Source of the DNA: Amycolatopsis regifaucium
GTDB lineage: Bacteria; Actinomycetota; Actinomycetes; Mycobacteriales; Pseudonocardiaceae
NCBI RefSeq assembly: GCF_001613935.1
Contig: NZ_LQCI01000012.1
Coordinates: 248,001 to 312,000 of the forward strand
Direction: 5' to 3'
DNA length: 64,000 nt
Position 1 is the first letter of the stretch. Each line of letters begins with the position of its first letter. Both the position numbers and the translations under genes were made by a program. Positions 52,747 through 62,702 of this stretch are shown here, piece by piece. The notes under the pieces are model-generated. The model did not search any database and had not been told where the DNA came from. It was given only the letters and a program-made list of their open reading frames with translations.

Positions 52747-52793
52747 ATGAAAGGCCCCTTCATCGCAAAATTTGCGATGAAGGGGCCTTTCAT
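52747..52793. repeat. R2 palindrome, copy g (half-units swapped)
   Basis: ATGAAAGGCCCCTTCAT, linker CGCAAAATTTGCG, ATGAAGGGGCCTTTCAT: a perfect 47-bp palindrome. Compared with copies a and b the two 17-bp half-units are exchanged while the linker is the same. Between the convergent purA and OsmC stops. Confidence 0.96.
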
Positions 52794-52799
52794 TGCGTC

Positions 52800-53297
52800 T
52801 CAGGCGAGTGAGGTCTTCACCGGAGTGGGGTTCCGGAACAGGTCCAGCACCGGGCAGTGCTCGTCCACCTGACGCTTCAGGTCCTCGTAGACCTCCGCCC
52901 CGGCGGGGCCGCTCAGCTCGACCGAGACCCGCACATCGCCGAAGCCGGGCCGGGTCGACTCCGAGAACCCGAAGAACCCGTGCAGGTCGATGTCGCCGTC
53001 CACGGTCACCTTGACCCCGTCGAGCGGCACCCCGAGTTTCGCCGCCCAGAACTGATACGTGATCACCTGGCACGAGCCGAGCGCGGCGAGCGCGTATTCG
53101 ACCGGGTTGGCGGAGGTGTCGGTGCCGCCGAGCGCGGCGGGTTCGTCGACGGTGAGCGTGTGGTCGCGCACGCGGACGTCCACCTGCGTCGCGGTCCCGG
53201 GTTTCAACGCGTTGGCGACGCTGAACGAGACGGCGGCGTTGCGCGGGTCGGCGTCGACGGCGGTTTTGGTTCCTTCGATGACATCGGTCAGCGACAT
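52800..53297 (-). CDS. OsmC/Ohr-family peroxiredoxin-like protein, 165 aa
   Basis: OsmC-fold protein with both redox cysteines: ALGSCQVITYQFWA and VDEHCPVLDLFRN. It reduces organic hydroperoxides with thiols in characterised relatives. ATG at 53297 has GGAG upstream; ATG at 53309 is possible. Divergent from an F420-dependent oxidoreductase gene. Confidence 0.92.
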   Translation of the reverse strand: MSLTDVIEGTKTAVDADPRNAAVSFSVANALKPGTATQVDVRVRDHTLTVDEPAALGGTDTSANPVEYALAALGSCQVITYQFWAAKLGVPLDGVKVTVDGDIDLHGFFGFSESTRPGFGDVRVSVELSGPAGAEVYEDLKRQVDEHCPVLDLFRNPTPVKTSLA

Positions 53298-53418
53298 CGG
53301 CTTCTCCATGGTCGGGTGTCGGGGCAGCGCCCAGGGTGCGCGAAGCGGGGAGATCGCGCGCGTGCTCCCAACTGGTGAACGGCGAAATATCCTTTCGACA
53401 GCGCGGTTGGCGTTGAAC

Positions 53419-54354
53419 ATGACCATTGGAGTCGCCCTCCCGTCCGGTGATACCGCGAACACCGGCAACATCGTCGACGAATTAGTCACGCAGACCGGTC
53501 AGGCCGCCGAAGCCGGTCTGACGTCGGCCTGGTTCTCCCAGCAGACCGAGCACGACGCGATCACCGTCGCCGCCATCGCCGGGCGGGCCGTCCCGGGGAT
53601 CACCGTCGGAACCGGTGTCGTCCCGATCTATCCGCGGCATCCGCTGCTGATCGCCGGCTCGGCGCAGACGGCACAAGCAGCCGCCGGCGGCCGGTTCGTC
53701 CTCGGTCTCGGGACCGGCGCGAAGAACTGGCTCGAACCCACGTACGGCGTCGAGTTCCCGCCGCCGATCAAGCACCTTCGCGAATACCTCACGATTCTCC
53801 GGCAGGTGCTCGACGGCGACGAAGTCGACTTCCAAGGCGAGACGGTCAGCGCGCATGCCAAGGGTTTCGCGGTTTCCGTCTCCGTCGCGGGCTCCTCGGA
53901 CCTCCCGTTGATCGTCGCCGCGATGGGACGGCAGGCGTTGCGCGTCACCGGTGAACTCGCCGACGGCACGATCCCGTTCCTCGCCGGGCCGAAGGCGCTT
54001 TCCGAGCTGATCGTCCCCGAGATCACCAAGGCCGCCGTGGGCCGTCCGGCGCCGCGGATCATCGCGATGGTGCCGGTGGTGGTGACCGAAGACCCCGAGG
54101 CGGTACGCGCCATCGTGGACCGGCAGTACGCGTTCTTCCGCGACATCCCTTCCTATCGCGCCATTTTCGACGCGCAGGGCGTGGATTCCGCCGGGGACCT
54201 GGTGATCGCCGGGGACGAGGAGACCGTCGCCGCCGAGATCCGCCGGTACTTCGACGCAGGAGCGACGGAGGTCGTCGCGACCCAGTCGGGCACCCGTAAT
54301 TCCGAGGAGCGACTTCGGACCTGGCGCGTGCTCGGGGACCTCGTGAAGCGTTGA
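53419..54354 (+). CDS. LLM-class F420-dependent oxidoreductase, 311 aa
   Basis: TIGR03564-like enzyme: GVALPSGDTANTGNIVDEL, EAGLTSAWFSQQTEHDA, GTGVVPIYPRHPL, FVLGLGTGAKNWLEPTYGV and FDAGATEVVATQSGTR. ATG at 53419 starts the conserved region; the frame upstream overlaps the OsmC promoter. Substrate unknown; such enzymes use reduced F420. Confidence 0.92.
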   Translation: MTIGVALPSGDTANTGNIVDELVTQTGQAAEAGLTSAWFSQQTEHDAITVAAIAGRAVPGITVGTGVVPIYPRHPLLIAGSAQTAQAAAGGRFVLGLGTGAKNWLEPTYGVEFPPPIKHLREYLTILRQVLDGDEVDFQGETVSAHAKGFAVSVSVAGSSDLPLIVAAMGRQALRVTGELADGTIPFLAGPKALSELIVPEITKAAVGRPAPRIIAMVPVVVTEDPEAVRAIVDRQYAFFRDIPSYRAIFDAQGVDSAGDLVIAGDEETVAAEIRRYFDAGATEVVATQSGTRNSEERLRTWRVLGDLVKR

Positions 54355-54429
54355 TCAACTCAGTGGCCTTGCTCACAGCGTTCGGATTGTGCATACTCGT
54401 GCGCATAGCGAACACAGCTGGAGGTCTCC

Positions 54430-55647
54430 ATGTCCCCTGTCCCGGCCCGTTCGTGGGTGGTCCCGCTCGCCTGGACGGCGGTCCTGCTCGACGGATTCGA
54501 CCTGGTCGTCCTGGGCACGGTGCTGCCCGCGCTGCTCCGTGACCACGTCTGGGGGCTGACCCCGGGCACGGCGTCGGTGATCTCGACGTTCGGCCTGATC
54601 GGCATGATGATCGGGGCGATGGCGATCGGCACGATCACCGACCTCATCGGCAGGCGGAAGGCGCTGATCATCGCGGTCACCGCCTTCTCGGCGTGCACCG
54701 CGCTGTGCGCGATCGCGCCCTCGGCGTTCTTCTTCGGATTGTTCCGCTTCCTCGCCGGGCTGGGCTTGGGCGGATGTCTGCCGACGGCGATCGCGCTCGT
54801 CACCGAGTACGCCCGCAAGGGCAAGGGCGGCAGCGCGACCACCACGGTGATGACCGGCTACCACGTCGGCGCGGTGCTCACCGCCTTGCTCGGCATCTGG
54901 CTGATCCAGCCGCTCGGCTGGCGCGCGATGTTCGTCGCCGGCGCGCTGCCCGCGCTCGTGCTGGTCCCGCTGATGTTCAAGTACCTGCCCGAATCCGAGT
55001 CCTTCGAGCGGGCGCGGGAAACGCAGGAGAAGTCCGCGGTGGAGGTCGTCGGCGGGTTGTTCCGCGGCGGCCTCCTGCGGGCCACCATCGCGTTCTGGGT
55101 GACGTCGTTCATGGGACTGCTGCTGGTCTACGGGCTCAACACGTGGCTGCCGGAGATCATGCGCCAGGCCGGATATCCGCTCGGCGCGGCGCTCGGCCTG
55201 CTGCTCACGCTGAACCTCGGCGGGGTCGCCGGCCTGCTCGTCGCGGGCCGGGTGGCGGACAAGGTCGGCGTGCGGCCGTCGGTGATCTCCTGGTTCCTCG
55301 GGGCGGCGGTCTTCCTCGCCCTGCTGAGCGTGAAGCTGCCCGCGATCGGGCTGTACGTCGCCGTGTTCCTCACCGGCGGTTTCGTGTTCAGCGCGCAGGT
55401 CCTCGTGTACGCCTACATCGGCAAGACCTATCCGGCCGCCATGCGCGCCACCGGAATCGGCTGGGCGGCGGGGGTCGGCCGGATCGGCGCGATCTGTGGT
55501 CCGATCCTCGGCGGTGCCTTGCTGACCGCGGGGATCGCGTACCCCTGGGGCTTCTACGCCTTCGCCGCGGTCGGTGGACTGGGCGCGGCGGCGGTGACCG
55601 GAGTCCGCGCCGGCCGCGCCCAGGAGCCCGCTACCCCAGTTCCTTGA
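54430..55647 (+). CDS. MFS transporter of the aromatic acid:H+ symporter type
   Basis: 405 aa, 12 helices. Helix 1 carries VLLDGFDLVVLGTVLPAL, the Asp-Gly-Phe-Asp signature of PcaK/BenK-type importers, and motif A is GTITDLIGRRKALI. It likely imports an aromatic or small organic acid. It ends in a 17-bp overlap with the convergent amino acid permease gene. ATG at 54430 follows GCTGGAGG. Confidence 0.9.
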   Translation: MSPVPARSWVVPLAWTAVLLDGFDLVVLGTVLPALLRDHVWGLTPGTASVISTFGLIGMMIGAMAIGTITDLIGRRKALIIAVTAFSACTALCAIAPSAFFFGLFRFLAGLGLGGCLPTAIALVTEYARKGKGGSATTTVMTGYHVGAVLTALLGIWLIQPLGWRAMFVAGALPALVLVPLMFKYLPESESFERARETQEKSAVEVVGGLFRGGLLRATIAFWVTSFMGLLLVYGLNTWLPEIMRQAGYPLGAALGLLLTLNLGGVAGLLVAGRVADKVGVRPSVISWFLGAAVFLALLSVKLPAIGLYVAVFLTGGFVFSAQVLVYAYIGKTYPAAMRATGIGWAAGVGRIGAICGPILGGALLTAGIAYPWGFYAFAAVGGLGAAAVTGVRAGRAQEPATPVP

Positions 55648-57169
55648 GTTCCCGTTCCACGGCGGCGAGTTCTTCTTCGGAACCCTGCACCTTCGGGCCG
55701 GTGAACCACTTGCGTGCCGAGGCGAACCACCACACGGCCGCACCACCGAGAACGACGAGGAAGGCGATCGGCGTGTAGTTGAAACTGTCGATGGTGACCG
55801 GTGATCCCTGCGGGAGCATGAACAGCACGAAGATGAAGCACACCCAGACGGTCGCGATGGTCCCGATGAGCTTGCCCCACCGGCCGAGGTTCCACGGCCC
55901 CGGTTCGAAGTCGTCGCCCTTGCGTACCCGCAGGAACACCGGGATCACGTAGGCCACGTAAAGGCCGACGACCGCGATCGAGGTCACCGCCGCGTAGGCG
56001 GTCGCGCTCCACAGGTACGGCAGGGCGAGCAGGAGCGCGCCGCCCGCGGCCAGCCACACCGCGTTGGTGGGTGTCTGGGTGCGCTTGTTGATGCGATGCC
56101 AGAACTTCGAACCAGGGATCGCGCCGTCGCGGGCGAAGGCATAGATCATCCGCGAGTTCGCGGTGACCGACGCCATCCCGCAGAACAGCTGCGCGCCGAT
56201 GCAGATCAGCAGCAGGAACTTGCCGGTCGTCGCGCCGGTCGCGTCGATGAAGATCTGCGCGGGCGGAACACCGGTCTCGGAGGCGACGGCACCTTCGTAG
56301 TCCTGGATGGCGAAGGTGAGGCCGATCAGCAGAACCCAGCCCGCGACCAGTGAGACGAGAATGGAGTTGATGATGCCGCGCGGCCCGGCCTTCGCCGCGT
56401 TCTTGGTCTCTTCGGTCATATGGGCCGAGGCGTCGTAGCCGGTCAGCGTGTACTGCGCGACGAGCAAGCCGAGCAAGAAGACGTAGACCGGTGACGCCCA
56501 ACCCGTGTTGTTCACGAACTCGCCGAAGACGAACGACGCGTCCTGGTGCTTGGCGGGCACGATGATCAGCACCCCGACGATGACCAGCACGCCGACCAGA
56601 TGCCACCACACGCTGATGCTGTTCAGCAGCGCCACGATCTTGACGCCGAAGGTGTTCAGCAGGCCGTGGATCAGCAGGATGATCGCCAGCAGCAGGATCG
56701 TGTGCCCCGGTGTCGCCTCGAAACCGAACTGCAGATCGAGGAACGCGTTGAGGAACAGCGCCGCGCCGAAGTCGATCCCGGCGGTGACGGCGATCTGCCC
56801 GATGAGGTTGAACCACCCGGTGAACCACGACCACGCCGCGCCGTTGCGCGGGGCGAGTTTCGCGGCCCAGTAGTAGAGGCCGCCCGCCGTCGGGTAGCTG
56901 GAGCAGACCTCGGCCATGCCCAGTCCGACGAGGATGACGAACAGGCCGACCAGCGGCCAGCCCCAGATCATCGCGGCGGGCCCGCCGGTCTTCATGCCGA
57001 ACCCGTAGAGGGTCAGGCAGCCGGAGAGGATCGAGATGATCGTGAAGGAGACGGCGAAGTTGGAGAAGGTCGACATCGTGCGCCGGAGTTCCTGCGCGTA
57101 ACCGAGTTGGTGGAGCCGGGCACTGTCTTCGTCGGCGGGTTCGGCGGCCTGCTTGGCTGAGACATCCAT
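55631..57169 (-). CDS. APC-superfamily amino acid permease, 512 aa
   Basis: 12 to 14-helix amino acid transporter related to the GABA/choline permeases (ACT family): AVSFTIISILSGCLTLYGFG, SSYPTAGGLYYWAAKLAP, TGYDASAHMTEETKNA with the consensus amphipathic region, and GMASVTANSRMIYAFARDGAIPG. ATG at 57169; upstream frame not needed. Its 3' end overlaps the convergent MFS gene. Confidence 0.92.
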   Translation of the reverse strand: MDVSAKQAAEPADEDSARLHQLGYAQELRRTMSTFSNFAVSFTIISILSGCLTLYGFGMKTGGPAAMIWGWPLVGLFVILVGLGMAEVCSSYPTAGGLYYWAAKLAPRNGAAWSWFTGWFNLIGQIAVTAGIDFGAALFLNAFLDLQFGFEATPGHTILLLAIILLIHGLLNTFGVKIVALLNSISVWWHLVGVLVIVGVLIIVPAKHQDASFVFGEFVNNTGWASPVYVFLLGLLVAQYTLTGYDASAHMTEETKNAAKAGPRGIINSILVSLVAGWVLLIGLTFAIQDYEGAVASETGVPPAQIFIDATGATTGKFLLLICIGAQLFCGMASVTANSRMIYAFARDGAIPGSKFWHRINKRTQTPTNAVWLAAGGALLLALPYLWSATAYAAVTSIAVVGLYVAYVIPVFLRVRKGDDFEPGPWNLGRWGKLIGTIATVWVCFIFVLFMLPQGSPVTIDSFNYTPIAFLVVLGGAAVWWFASARKWFTGPKVQGSEEELAAVERELKELG

Positions 57170-57265
57170 CGGGCACCCACTTAAAAGGTATGCGGACAGA
57201 CCATTGAGATCCGCCGAAATTAGGCCCGGCGACCTGCGCATGTCAAGGTTCCGCCCCCGCCGGAG

Positions 57266-57318
57266 GCAATGAAAGGCCCCTTCATCCCAATCTTTGCGAT
57301 GAAGGGGCCTTTCATTGC
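57266..57318. repeat. R2 palindrome, copy h
   Basis: GCAATGAAAGGCCCCTTCAT pairs with ATGAAGGGGCCTTTCATTGC over 20 bp; linker CCCAATCTTTGCG has drifted from CGCAAAATTTGCG. Half-unit order as in copy g. It lies 13 bp from the stop of the GDPD gene. Confidence 0.95.
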
Positions 57319-57331
57319 GCGAGAGATAGCC

Positions 57332-58450
57332 TTAGCGCCCCTGGAACGCCTTCACGGCCTCCAGCGCCGTGTCCGGGTGGTCGGCGAAGTACCCGTCGAC
57401 GCCCGCTTTGAGGAACGCCTCCTGCTCGGCGAACGCGTTGCCGTACTCGGCGAGGTTCGCCGACGAGCGCAGGTTCTGCGGCAGGAAGTTGTTCTCGTTG
57501 CGGAAGGTGTACGGCCCGACCTTCAGTCCGGCCTGGTGCGCGTCGGCGACGAGCCGGGTCGGCTGCCCGAGCGCACCGTTCACCACCGGGATGACCTGTG
57601 CCTTCTCCGGCCCCAGGTAGTCCGCGTACCTCGAGATCTCCTTCAGGCCTGCGGGCGTGACGAGGTCGGCGTACGTCCGCGGGTCGCCCTTCGCGACGAA
57701 GTCGGCCGGAGCGCCGGTCGCCGAGGTCAGCTGCAGCAGCGGCACCCGCACCTGCCGCGAAAGCGCGATCAGGTTCGACACCTCGAACGACTGGATGATC
57801 ACCGGCGCCTTCGGGTGGTTGAGCCCGTTGCGCTTGAGCAGCTCGACCAGCTTCGGCTCGGTCGGGTTCTTGATCGACGAGAAGTACGTCGAGTGCTTGA
57901 TCTCCGGGTAGGTCCCCAGCTCACGGCGCAGTTCGCGGCCCAGGCGGCGCGTCAGGTCGAGCACTTCCTGGTAGGTGGCGATCTGGTAGCGGCCGTCGTA
58001 GATCCTGTTGTTCGGCCGCAGCTGCGGGATCCGCTCGGTCGCGCGCAGGGTCTTGAGCTCGGCGAGGGTGAAGTCCTCGGTGAACCAGCCGGTGAACGAC
58101 GTGCCGTCGATGATCTTCGTCGTCTTCCGGTTCGCGAACTCGGGGTGCTTCGCGACGTCGGTGGTCCCGCCGATCTCGTTCTCGTGTCGCGCGACCAGCC
58201 GGCCGTCCTTCGTGGGCACGAGGTCGACGTCGACCCAGTCGACGCCCTGGCGGTAGGCGAGCTCATACGAGGCGAGCGTGTGCTCCGGACGGTAGCCGGG
58301 CGCGCCGCGATGTCCGACGATCACCGGCCCATCGTGGCTCTTCGCCAGTGCCGACACCTCTTGGGCGCCCGGCTCGGCGGCGCCAGCCAGCCCTGTGACG
58401 CTGAGTACGGCGAGTCCGGACAGGGCGAGCACGCCCAGGCGCTTTCGCAT
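57332..58450 (-). CDS. Exported glycerophosphodiester phosphodiesterase (GlpQ-like)
   Basis: 372-aa secreted enzyme with a signal peptide ending near AGAAEP (residues 22-27). GDPD motifs: VIVGHRGAPGYRPEHTLASY with the two catalytic His, and VDVDLVPTKDGRLVARHE (metal ligands in this family are usually E-x-D; here D-x-D). ENEIGGTTDVA and the C-terminal DGYFADHPDTA fit the GlpQ type. Releases glycerol-3-phosphate from glycerophosphodiesters. ATG at 58450. Confidence 0.92.
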   Translation of the reverse strand: MRKRLGVLALSGLAVLSVTGLAGAAEPGAQEVSALAKSHDGPVIVGHRGAPGYRPEHTLASYELAYRQGVDWVDVDLVPTKDGRLVARHENEIGGTTDVAKHPEFANRKTTKIIDGTSFTGWFTEDFTLAELKTLRATERIPQLRPNNRIYDGRYQIATYQEVLDLTRRLGRELRRELGTYPEIKHSTYFSSIKNPTEPKLVELLKRNGLNHPKAPVIIQSFEVSNLIALSRQVRVPLLQLTSATGAPADFVAKGDPRTYADLVTPAGLKEISRYADYLGPEKAQVIPVVNGALGQPTRLVADAHQAGLKVGPYTFRNENNFLPQNLRSSANLAEYGNAFAEQEAFLKAGVDGYFADHPDTALEAVKAFQGR

Positions 58451-58613
58451 GGTGGATGACCTCTTTCGCTTGAACTCGGGGTACCGCGCAACCCTTGACG
58501 CAGGAGGCGTCCAGGCGGCGAAGACGGACCGGCGGAGCGCTGACCGCCGGGTGAACGCCGGATGGAACCACCCGCTCGAGGACGGCGACGTCTTCGTAGC
58601 TCACCGGCACGGT

Positions 58614-58619
58614 TACCCT
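58614..58619 (+). promoter_or_regulatory. Candidate -10 box of a leaderless purD
   Basis: TACCCT lies 7 nt before the purD GTG and no ribosome-binding sequence precedes the GTG. This fits a leaderless transcript; no clear -35. Confidence 0.35.
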
Positions 58620-58626
58620 GTGCGTC

Positions 58627-59889
58627 GTGCGCGTACTGGTAATCGGGTCCGGCGCCCGTGAGCATGCACTTGTCCTCGCGGTCGCGGAAGACCCTTCCGT
58701 CACCGCACTGGCTTGCGCTCCGGGCAATGCCGGCACCTCTTCGGTGGCCGAGCAGCTCGGCGTGGAGGCGGCCGACCCCGAATCGGTCGCCGCCCTCGCC
58801 AAGCAGTGGCAGGCGGACCTGGTGGTGGTCGGCCCGGAGGTTCCGCTCGTGGCCGGGGTGGCCGACGCGGTCCGGAAGGCGGGCATCGCCTGCTTCGGGC
58901 CGTCCGCGTCCGCCGCCCGGATCGAGGGCTCGAAGGCGTTCGCGAAGGACGTCATGGCGGCCGCCAACGTGCCGACGGCGCACTGCGAGGTGGTCGACAA
59001 CCCGGCCCGCCTCGACGCCGCGCTCGCCCGGTTCGGCCCCACCTGGGTGGTCAAGGACGACGGTCTCGCCGCCGGCAAGGGCGTCGTGGTCACCACGGAC
59101 GTCGACGTCGCGCGCAAGCACGCCCTGATGCTGCTCGACGGTGGCCACCCGGTGCTCCTGGAGTCCTTTTTGGATGGCCCGGAAGCCTCGCTCTTCTGTT
59201 TCGTCGACGGCCGTACGGTCGTTCCGCTGCTGCCCGCGCAGGACTTCAAGCGCGTCGGCGACGGCGACGCGGGCCCGAACACCGGCGGCATGGGTGCCTA
59301 CGCGCCGTTGCCGTGGGCGCCGAAGGACCTGGTCGACGACGTCGTCGAGCGGATCGTCCAGCCCGTGGTCGACGAACTCGACAACCGCGGCGCCACCTTC
59401 TCCGGCCTGCTCTACGCCGGTCTCGCGCTGACTTCCGAAGGCCCGCAGGTCATCGAGTTCAACTGCCGCTTCGGCGACCCGGAGACCCAGGTCGTACTGG
59501 CGCTGCTGCGCAGCCCGCTCGGCAAGGTCCTGCACGCGACGGCGACCGGCAAGCTCGCCGAGCTGCCGCCGCTGGACTGGGACTCCGGCGCGGCGGTCAC
59601 CGTCGTCATCGCCGCCGACGGCTACCCCGGCAAGCCGAGGACGGGCGACGTCATCACCGGCGGCGAGATCGAAGGCGTGCTGCACGCGGGCACCCGCCGC
59701 CGTGACGACGGTGCCGTGGTCTCCTCCGGCGGTCGTGTGCTTTCGGTCGTCGGTACCGGCAAGAACCTGAAGGCCGCCCGCAAGCACGCGTACGCGACGG
59801 TCGAGAAGGTCCACCTGGCCGGCTCGCACCACCGCACCGACATCGCCCTGCTCGCCGCCAAGGGAGAAATCGCCACCCCGGTCTCGTGA
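58627..59889 (+). CDS. purD: Phosphoribosylamine-glycine ligase
   Basis: 420-aa ATP-grasp enzyme joining glycine to phosphoribosylamine in purine synthesis. Motifs: [52 protein letters not shown] and [17 protein letters not shown] start at 58627 matches the conserved MRVLVIG. The ESX-type module follows after about 140 bp. Confidence 0.97.
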   Translation: MRVLVIGSGAREHALVLAVAEDPSVTALACAPGNAGTSSVAEQLGVEAADPESVAALAKQWQADLVVVGPEVPLVAGVADAVRKAGIACFGPSASAARIEGSKAFAKDVMAAANVPTAHCEVVDNPARLDAALARFGPTWVVKDDGLAAGKGVVVTTDVDVARKHALMLLDGGHPVLLESFLDGPEASLFCFVDGRTVVPLLPAQDFKRVGDGDAGPNTGGMGAYAPLPWAPKDLVDDVVERIVQPVVDELDNRGATFSGLLYAGLALTSEGPQVIEFNCRFGDPETQVVLALLRSPLGKVLHATATGKLAELPPLDWDSGAAVTVVIAADGYPGKPRTGDVITGGEIEGVLHAGTRRRDDGAVVSSGGRVLSVVGTGKNLKAARKHAYATVEKVHLAGSHHRTDIALLAAKGEIATPVS

Positions 59890-60026
59890 ACTCGACGGTG
59901 GAACCGTTTCGCTCTCGGGCGCGTCCAACCCGGTATTTCCTGCAAAGCTCAGGCAGCCGATACATCCGCGTTGGTAGCCTCAGGCAGGACGAACGGTCAC
60001 CGTGCGCAATGTCCAAGGGGTGGGGA

Positions 60027-60413
60027 ATGGCAGCATCGAGCAAGGTCCAAGACCTCGCGTCGGCGGTTCCGGCGCCGCCGTCGGTGGCCGACATCAGAGT
60101 CGATCCGTCGAAACTGCTCGAAGTGGCGAAGATCGTCGAAGAGCAGGTCGACGCACTGCAGGACAAGCTCCTGACGCGGCTCGACCAGCTGCGAATCGAC
60201 ACTCCGGCCAACGACACCGTGAGCGTGCACGCGACCAGCGTCTGGAACGAGCTCGTGGCCGACGGCGATGCCTCGTATGCCGCGCAGGTCCGCGCGTATG
60301 TCGCCGGACTGCGGGGGCTGGTCAAGCAGCTCCGCACGGCGGCGAAGGAGTACAAGACCAGCGACGCCGACAAGGCCGCGGCGTTCGGGGACCGCGGTGC
60401 GCACCCGGCGTGA
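60027..60413 (+). CDS. EspC/WXG100-like type VII secretion substrate, 128 aa
   Basis: Helical protein with ADIRVDPSKLLEVAKIVEEQ near residues 19-38, as in EspC-type ESX proteins, and a C-terminal Y-x-x-x-D secretion motif (YKTSD) near residue 114. ATG at 60027 follows AAGGGGTGGGGA; the ATG at 60009 lacks such a site. It is the first gene of a four-gene operon and probably pairs with the PPE-like protein. Confidence 0.75.
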   Translation: MAASSKVQDLASAVPAPPSVADIRVDPSKLLEVAKIVEEQVDALQDKLLTRLDQLRIDTPANDTVSVHATSVWNELVADGDASYAAQVRAYVAGLRGLVKQLRTAAKEYKTSDADKAAAFGDRGAHPA

Positions 60414-61005
60414 CAGCCGGGTGCTGGTGTTCGGCGGGGTGCTGACCTTGGCACTGGCCGGATGCACCACGGACACGGGCGGGCAAGCCTTTCCCGACGA
60501 ACCGGCGCTGGCTTCGGCCACTCGGGACGCCAAAGCGTCCGCCCTTCCCACGAGGCCGGCCGAACTGAGCCTGCAAGGCGTCGATCCGTGCGCTCTGCTG
60601 GCCGCTCCGCAGCTCGACCAGCTCAAGATCAACAGCAAACCGCGCGCGGCCGCGGAACCGATCGACGGCCCGACCTGTGTCTTCGACTCGGACGCGGTGG
60701 AGCCCTTCCACACCTATTACGTCCGCACGATCACCGCGGACGTGGAAGAGTGGATCACCGGCAAGCGCCGCAAGAACAGCATGACGACCGAACCCAAGGC
60801 GATCGGCGGGTTTCCCGCCGTCACGAACTATCGCGACGCCGGGAAACCGGGCGACTGCGAGACGCTCGTGGGCGTCGCGCGAGGGCAGACGCTGGCGGCG
60901 CGGGCCATCACCGTCACCGCCGGTGCCTTCACCATGCCGCAGCTGTGCGAGATGTCCGCGCAGGCGGCCGACATGGCTTTGCAGACCTTGAAAGCACGCA
61001 ACTAG
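60397..61005 (+). CDS. DUF3558-family lipoprotein, 202 aa
   Basis: Lipoprotein signal with lipobox LALAGC (Cys23), then a DUF3558 domain: LQGVDPCALLAAPQLDQL, DGPTCVFDSD and a C-terminal Cys-containing helix (PQLCEMSAQAADMAL). GTG at 60397 overlaps the upstream gene by 17 bp and supplies the arginines of the signal peptide. DUF3558 lipoproteins are common beside ESX genes in Pseudonocardiaceae. Surface role unknown. Confidence 0.82.
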   Translation: MRTRRDSRVLVFGGVLTLALAGCTTDTGGQAFPDEPALASATRDAKASALPTRPAELSLQGVDPCALLAAPQLDQLKINSKPRAAAEPIDGPTCVFDSDAVEPFHTYYVRTITADVEEWITGKRRKNSMTTEPKAIGGFPAVTNYRDAGKPGDCETLVGVARGQTLAARAITVTAGAFTMPQLCEMSAQAADMALQTLKARN

Positions 61006-61015
61006 GGAGGGCGCC

Positions 61016-62698
61016 GTGAACGTTTCCGACCTCGCGGGCAAGCTCCGCGATCTCCGGTTCGACGGCTACACCGACACCGGGATCGCGACCGAGATCGAGC
61101 GCTTCCGCAGCGGCGACGGCACCGGCAGCATCGGCACCGCCGTCGACGCGCTGAAGGCCGTCGCGGCCGCGCTCGCCGACACCGACAAGACGTTGCGTGA
61201 CGAGCTGGGCAAGCTCGGCGTGGAATGGCAGAGCGAGGCCGGTGGCGCCGCCGGTCAGGTGTTCACCGAGCAGGCGGGCTTCTCCCAGGACGCCAATTCG
61301 AAGGTCTCGCACTCGGCGGAGATGATCTTCGCCCAGGGCGAGTCCTTCAACCGGACACTGCACAAGCTCCCGGATCCGGAAGTGGTCCGGAAGGGCGCGG
61401 GCGGGATGACCCTCGGCGACGTCGTGCTGAGCCTCATCGGCTTCGAGACCGACCACGCCAAGAGCGTCCACGCGGCGAGCAACGCGCGGGCGCAGGCGCA
61501 GGAGGCGTTGAACGACTACGCCAAGACGAGTGGCGAGAACCTGCTGTCGGCCGACACGCTGGCCGACCCGCAGTCGATGAACCTGACCGAGAGCACGACC
61601 GCCGCCGGCGTCGGTGGCGGTTCCGGCCCGCTCGACCTCGCGGGGACGGCCACCGAGCTGACCCCCGACGGCAGCGTCCGGCCCGCCTCGGCCGCCGTCG
61701 AGTCGAAGTACGTGCCGCCGCCGGTCGCGCAGCCCATCAGCAACCCGAAGGCGCCTTCGTACGACGCGCCGACCCCCGCCTACGGTGTCGCCGTCGGCGG
61801 CGGCGGCGTGGCCAGGAAGACGGGCGCCGCCGTGCCGCACAGCGGTGCCACGGCTCCCGCGGCCGCCGCGCCGACCACGCCGTCCGGCACCTCCCGGCCG
61901 GCACCCGCCCCCGGCGGTGGCTGGGTGACCCCGAACCGGCCCGGTCCGCAGCCGGAGCAGGGCAGGCCGTCGTATCCGACCACCGGCTCGCCCGCTTCCC
62001 CGCCGTTCGTCCCGCCGGGTGCGCCGAACCTGCCGCCTCCGGGCTCCCCCTACGTTCCCCCTGGTCAGTCCACCGGAAGCCTGCCGCCGAACAGCAGCTC
62101 CACGTCGGCGCTGCCGCCCGGCAAGTCGTTCGGCACCGGCCCCGGTGTCGACGGCGCCCTCGGCAAGGGGCCCGGCTCCAGCGCCGGCCCCGGCGTCTTC
62201 GGTGGCGTCGGCGGTGGTGCGGGCGGTGGCGACCAGGCGCTCGGCAAGGGCCGCTCGGTCGGTTCCGGACCGCAGGCGCCGCCGGCCGCCGGCAACGAGT
62301 CCGGCCGCGGCTTCCCCGCCGTCCCGAAGATCACCGGCCCGGCCGCGGGCGACCTGGGTGCCGGTGCCGCCGCGCTCGGCGCCGGTGTCGCCGGTGGTGC
62401 GCTGAGCGGCGACAAGGAACGCGACCGCCGTCCGCGTCAGGACGGCGGCGGCAAGCCGACCCGTCAGCTGCCGATCGGCGAGCTTCCCGAAGAGGAGGCC
62501 ATGCGGCGTTCGGAGAAGATCGGCGCGAAGCAGCCGAAGACCGAGCCGAAGTTCATGGAGCGCGCGGCCACCCAGGACGTCGAAGAGGACGCGGAGCACA
62601 TCCGCCGCTTCGGCGTCGACGACAAGGATCTGTTCACCGACGAGCGCATGGTTTCGCCCGACGTGATCGGTGAGCACGGCAACCGGGAAGCGCGCTGA
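61016..62698 (+). CDS. PPE-like ESX substrate with a long proline/glycine-rich region, 560 aa
   Basis: Residues 1-180 are helical, with a W-x-x-E-like bend at LGVEWQSEAGGAAGQVF, characteristic of WXG/PPE-type domains. Residues about 185-520 are low-complexity Pro, Gly, Ser and Ala rich, and the last 60 residues are charged (EEDAEHIRRFGVDDKDLFTD). GTG at 61016 follows GGGAGGG. Exported by a type VII system in related loci. Confidence 0.78.
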   Translation: MNVSDLAGKLRDLRFDGYTDTGIATEIERFRSGDGTGSIGTAVDALKAVAAALADTDKTLRDELGKLGVEWQSEAGGAAGQVFTEQAGFSQDANSKVSHSAEMIFAQGESFNRTLHKLPDPEVVRKGAGGMTLGDVVLSLIGFETDHAKSVHAASNARAQAQEALNDYAKTSGENLLSADTLADPQSMNLTESTTAAGVGGGSGPLDLAGTATELTPDGSVRPASAAVESKYVPPPVAQPISNPKAPSYDAPTPAYGVAVGGGGVARKTGAAVPHSGATAPAAAAPTTPSGTSRPAPAPGGGWVTPNRPGPQPEQGRPSYPTTGSPASPPFVPPGAPNLPPPGSPYVPPGQSTGSLPPNSSSTSALPPGKSFGTGPGVDGALGKGPGSSAGPGVFGGVGGGAGGGDQALGKGRSVGSGPQAPPAAGNESGRGFPAVPKITGPAAGDLGAGAAALGAGVAGGALSGDKERDRRPRQDGGGKPTRQLPIGELPEEEAMRRSEKIGAKQPKTEPKFMERAATQDVEEDAEHIRRFGVDDKDLFTDERMVSPDVIGEHGNREAR

Positions 62699-62702
62699 AC
62701 CT

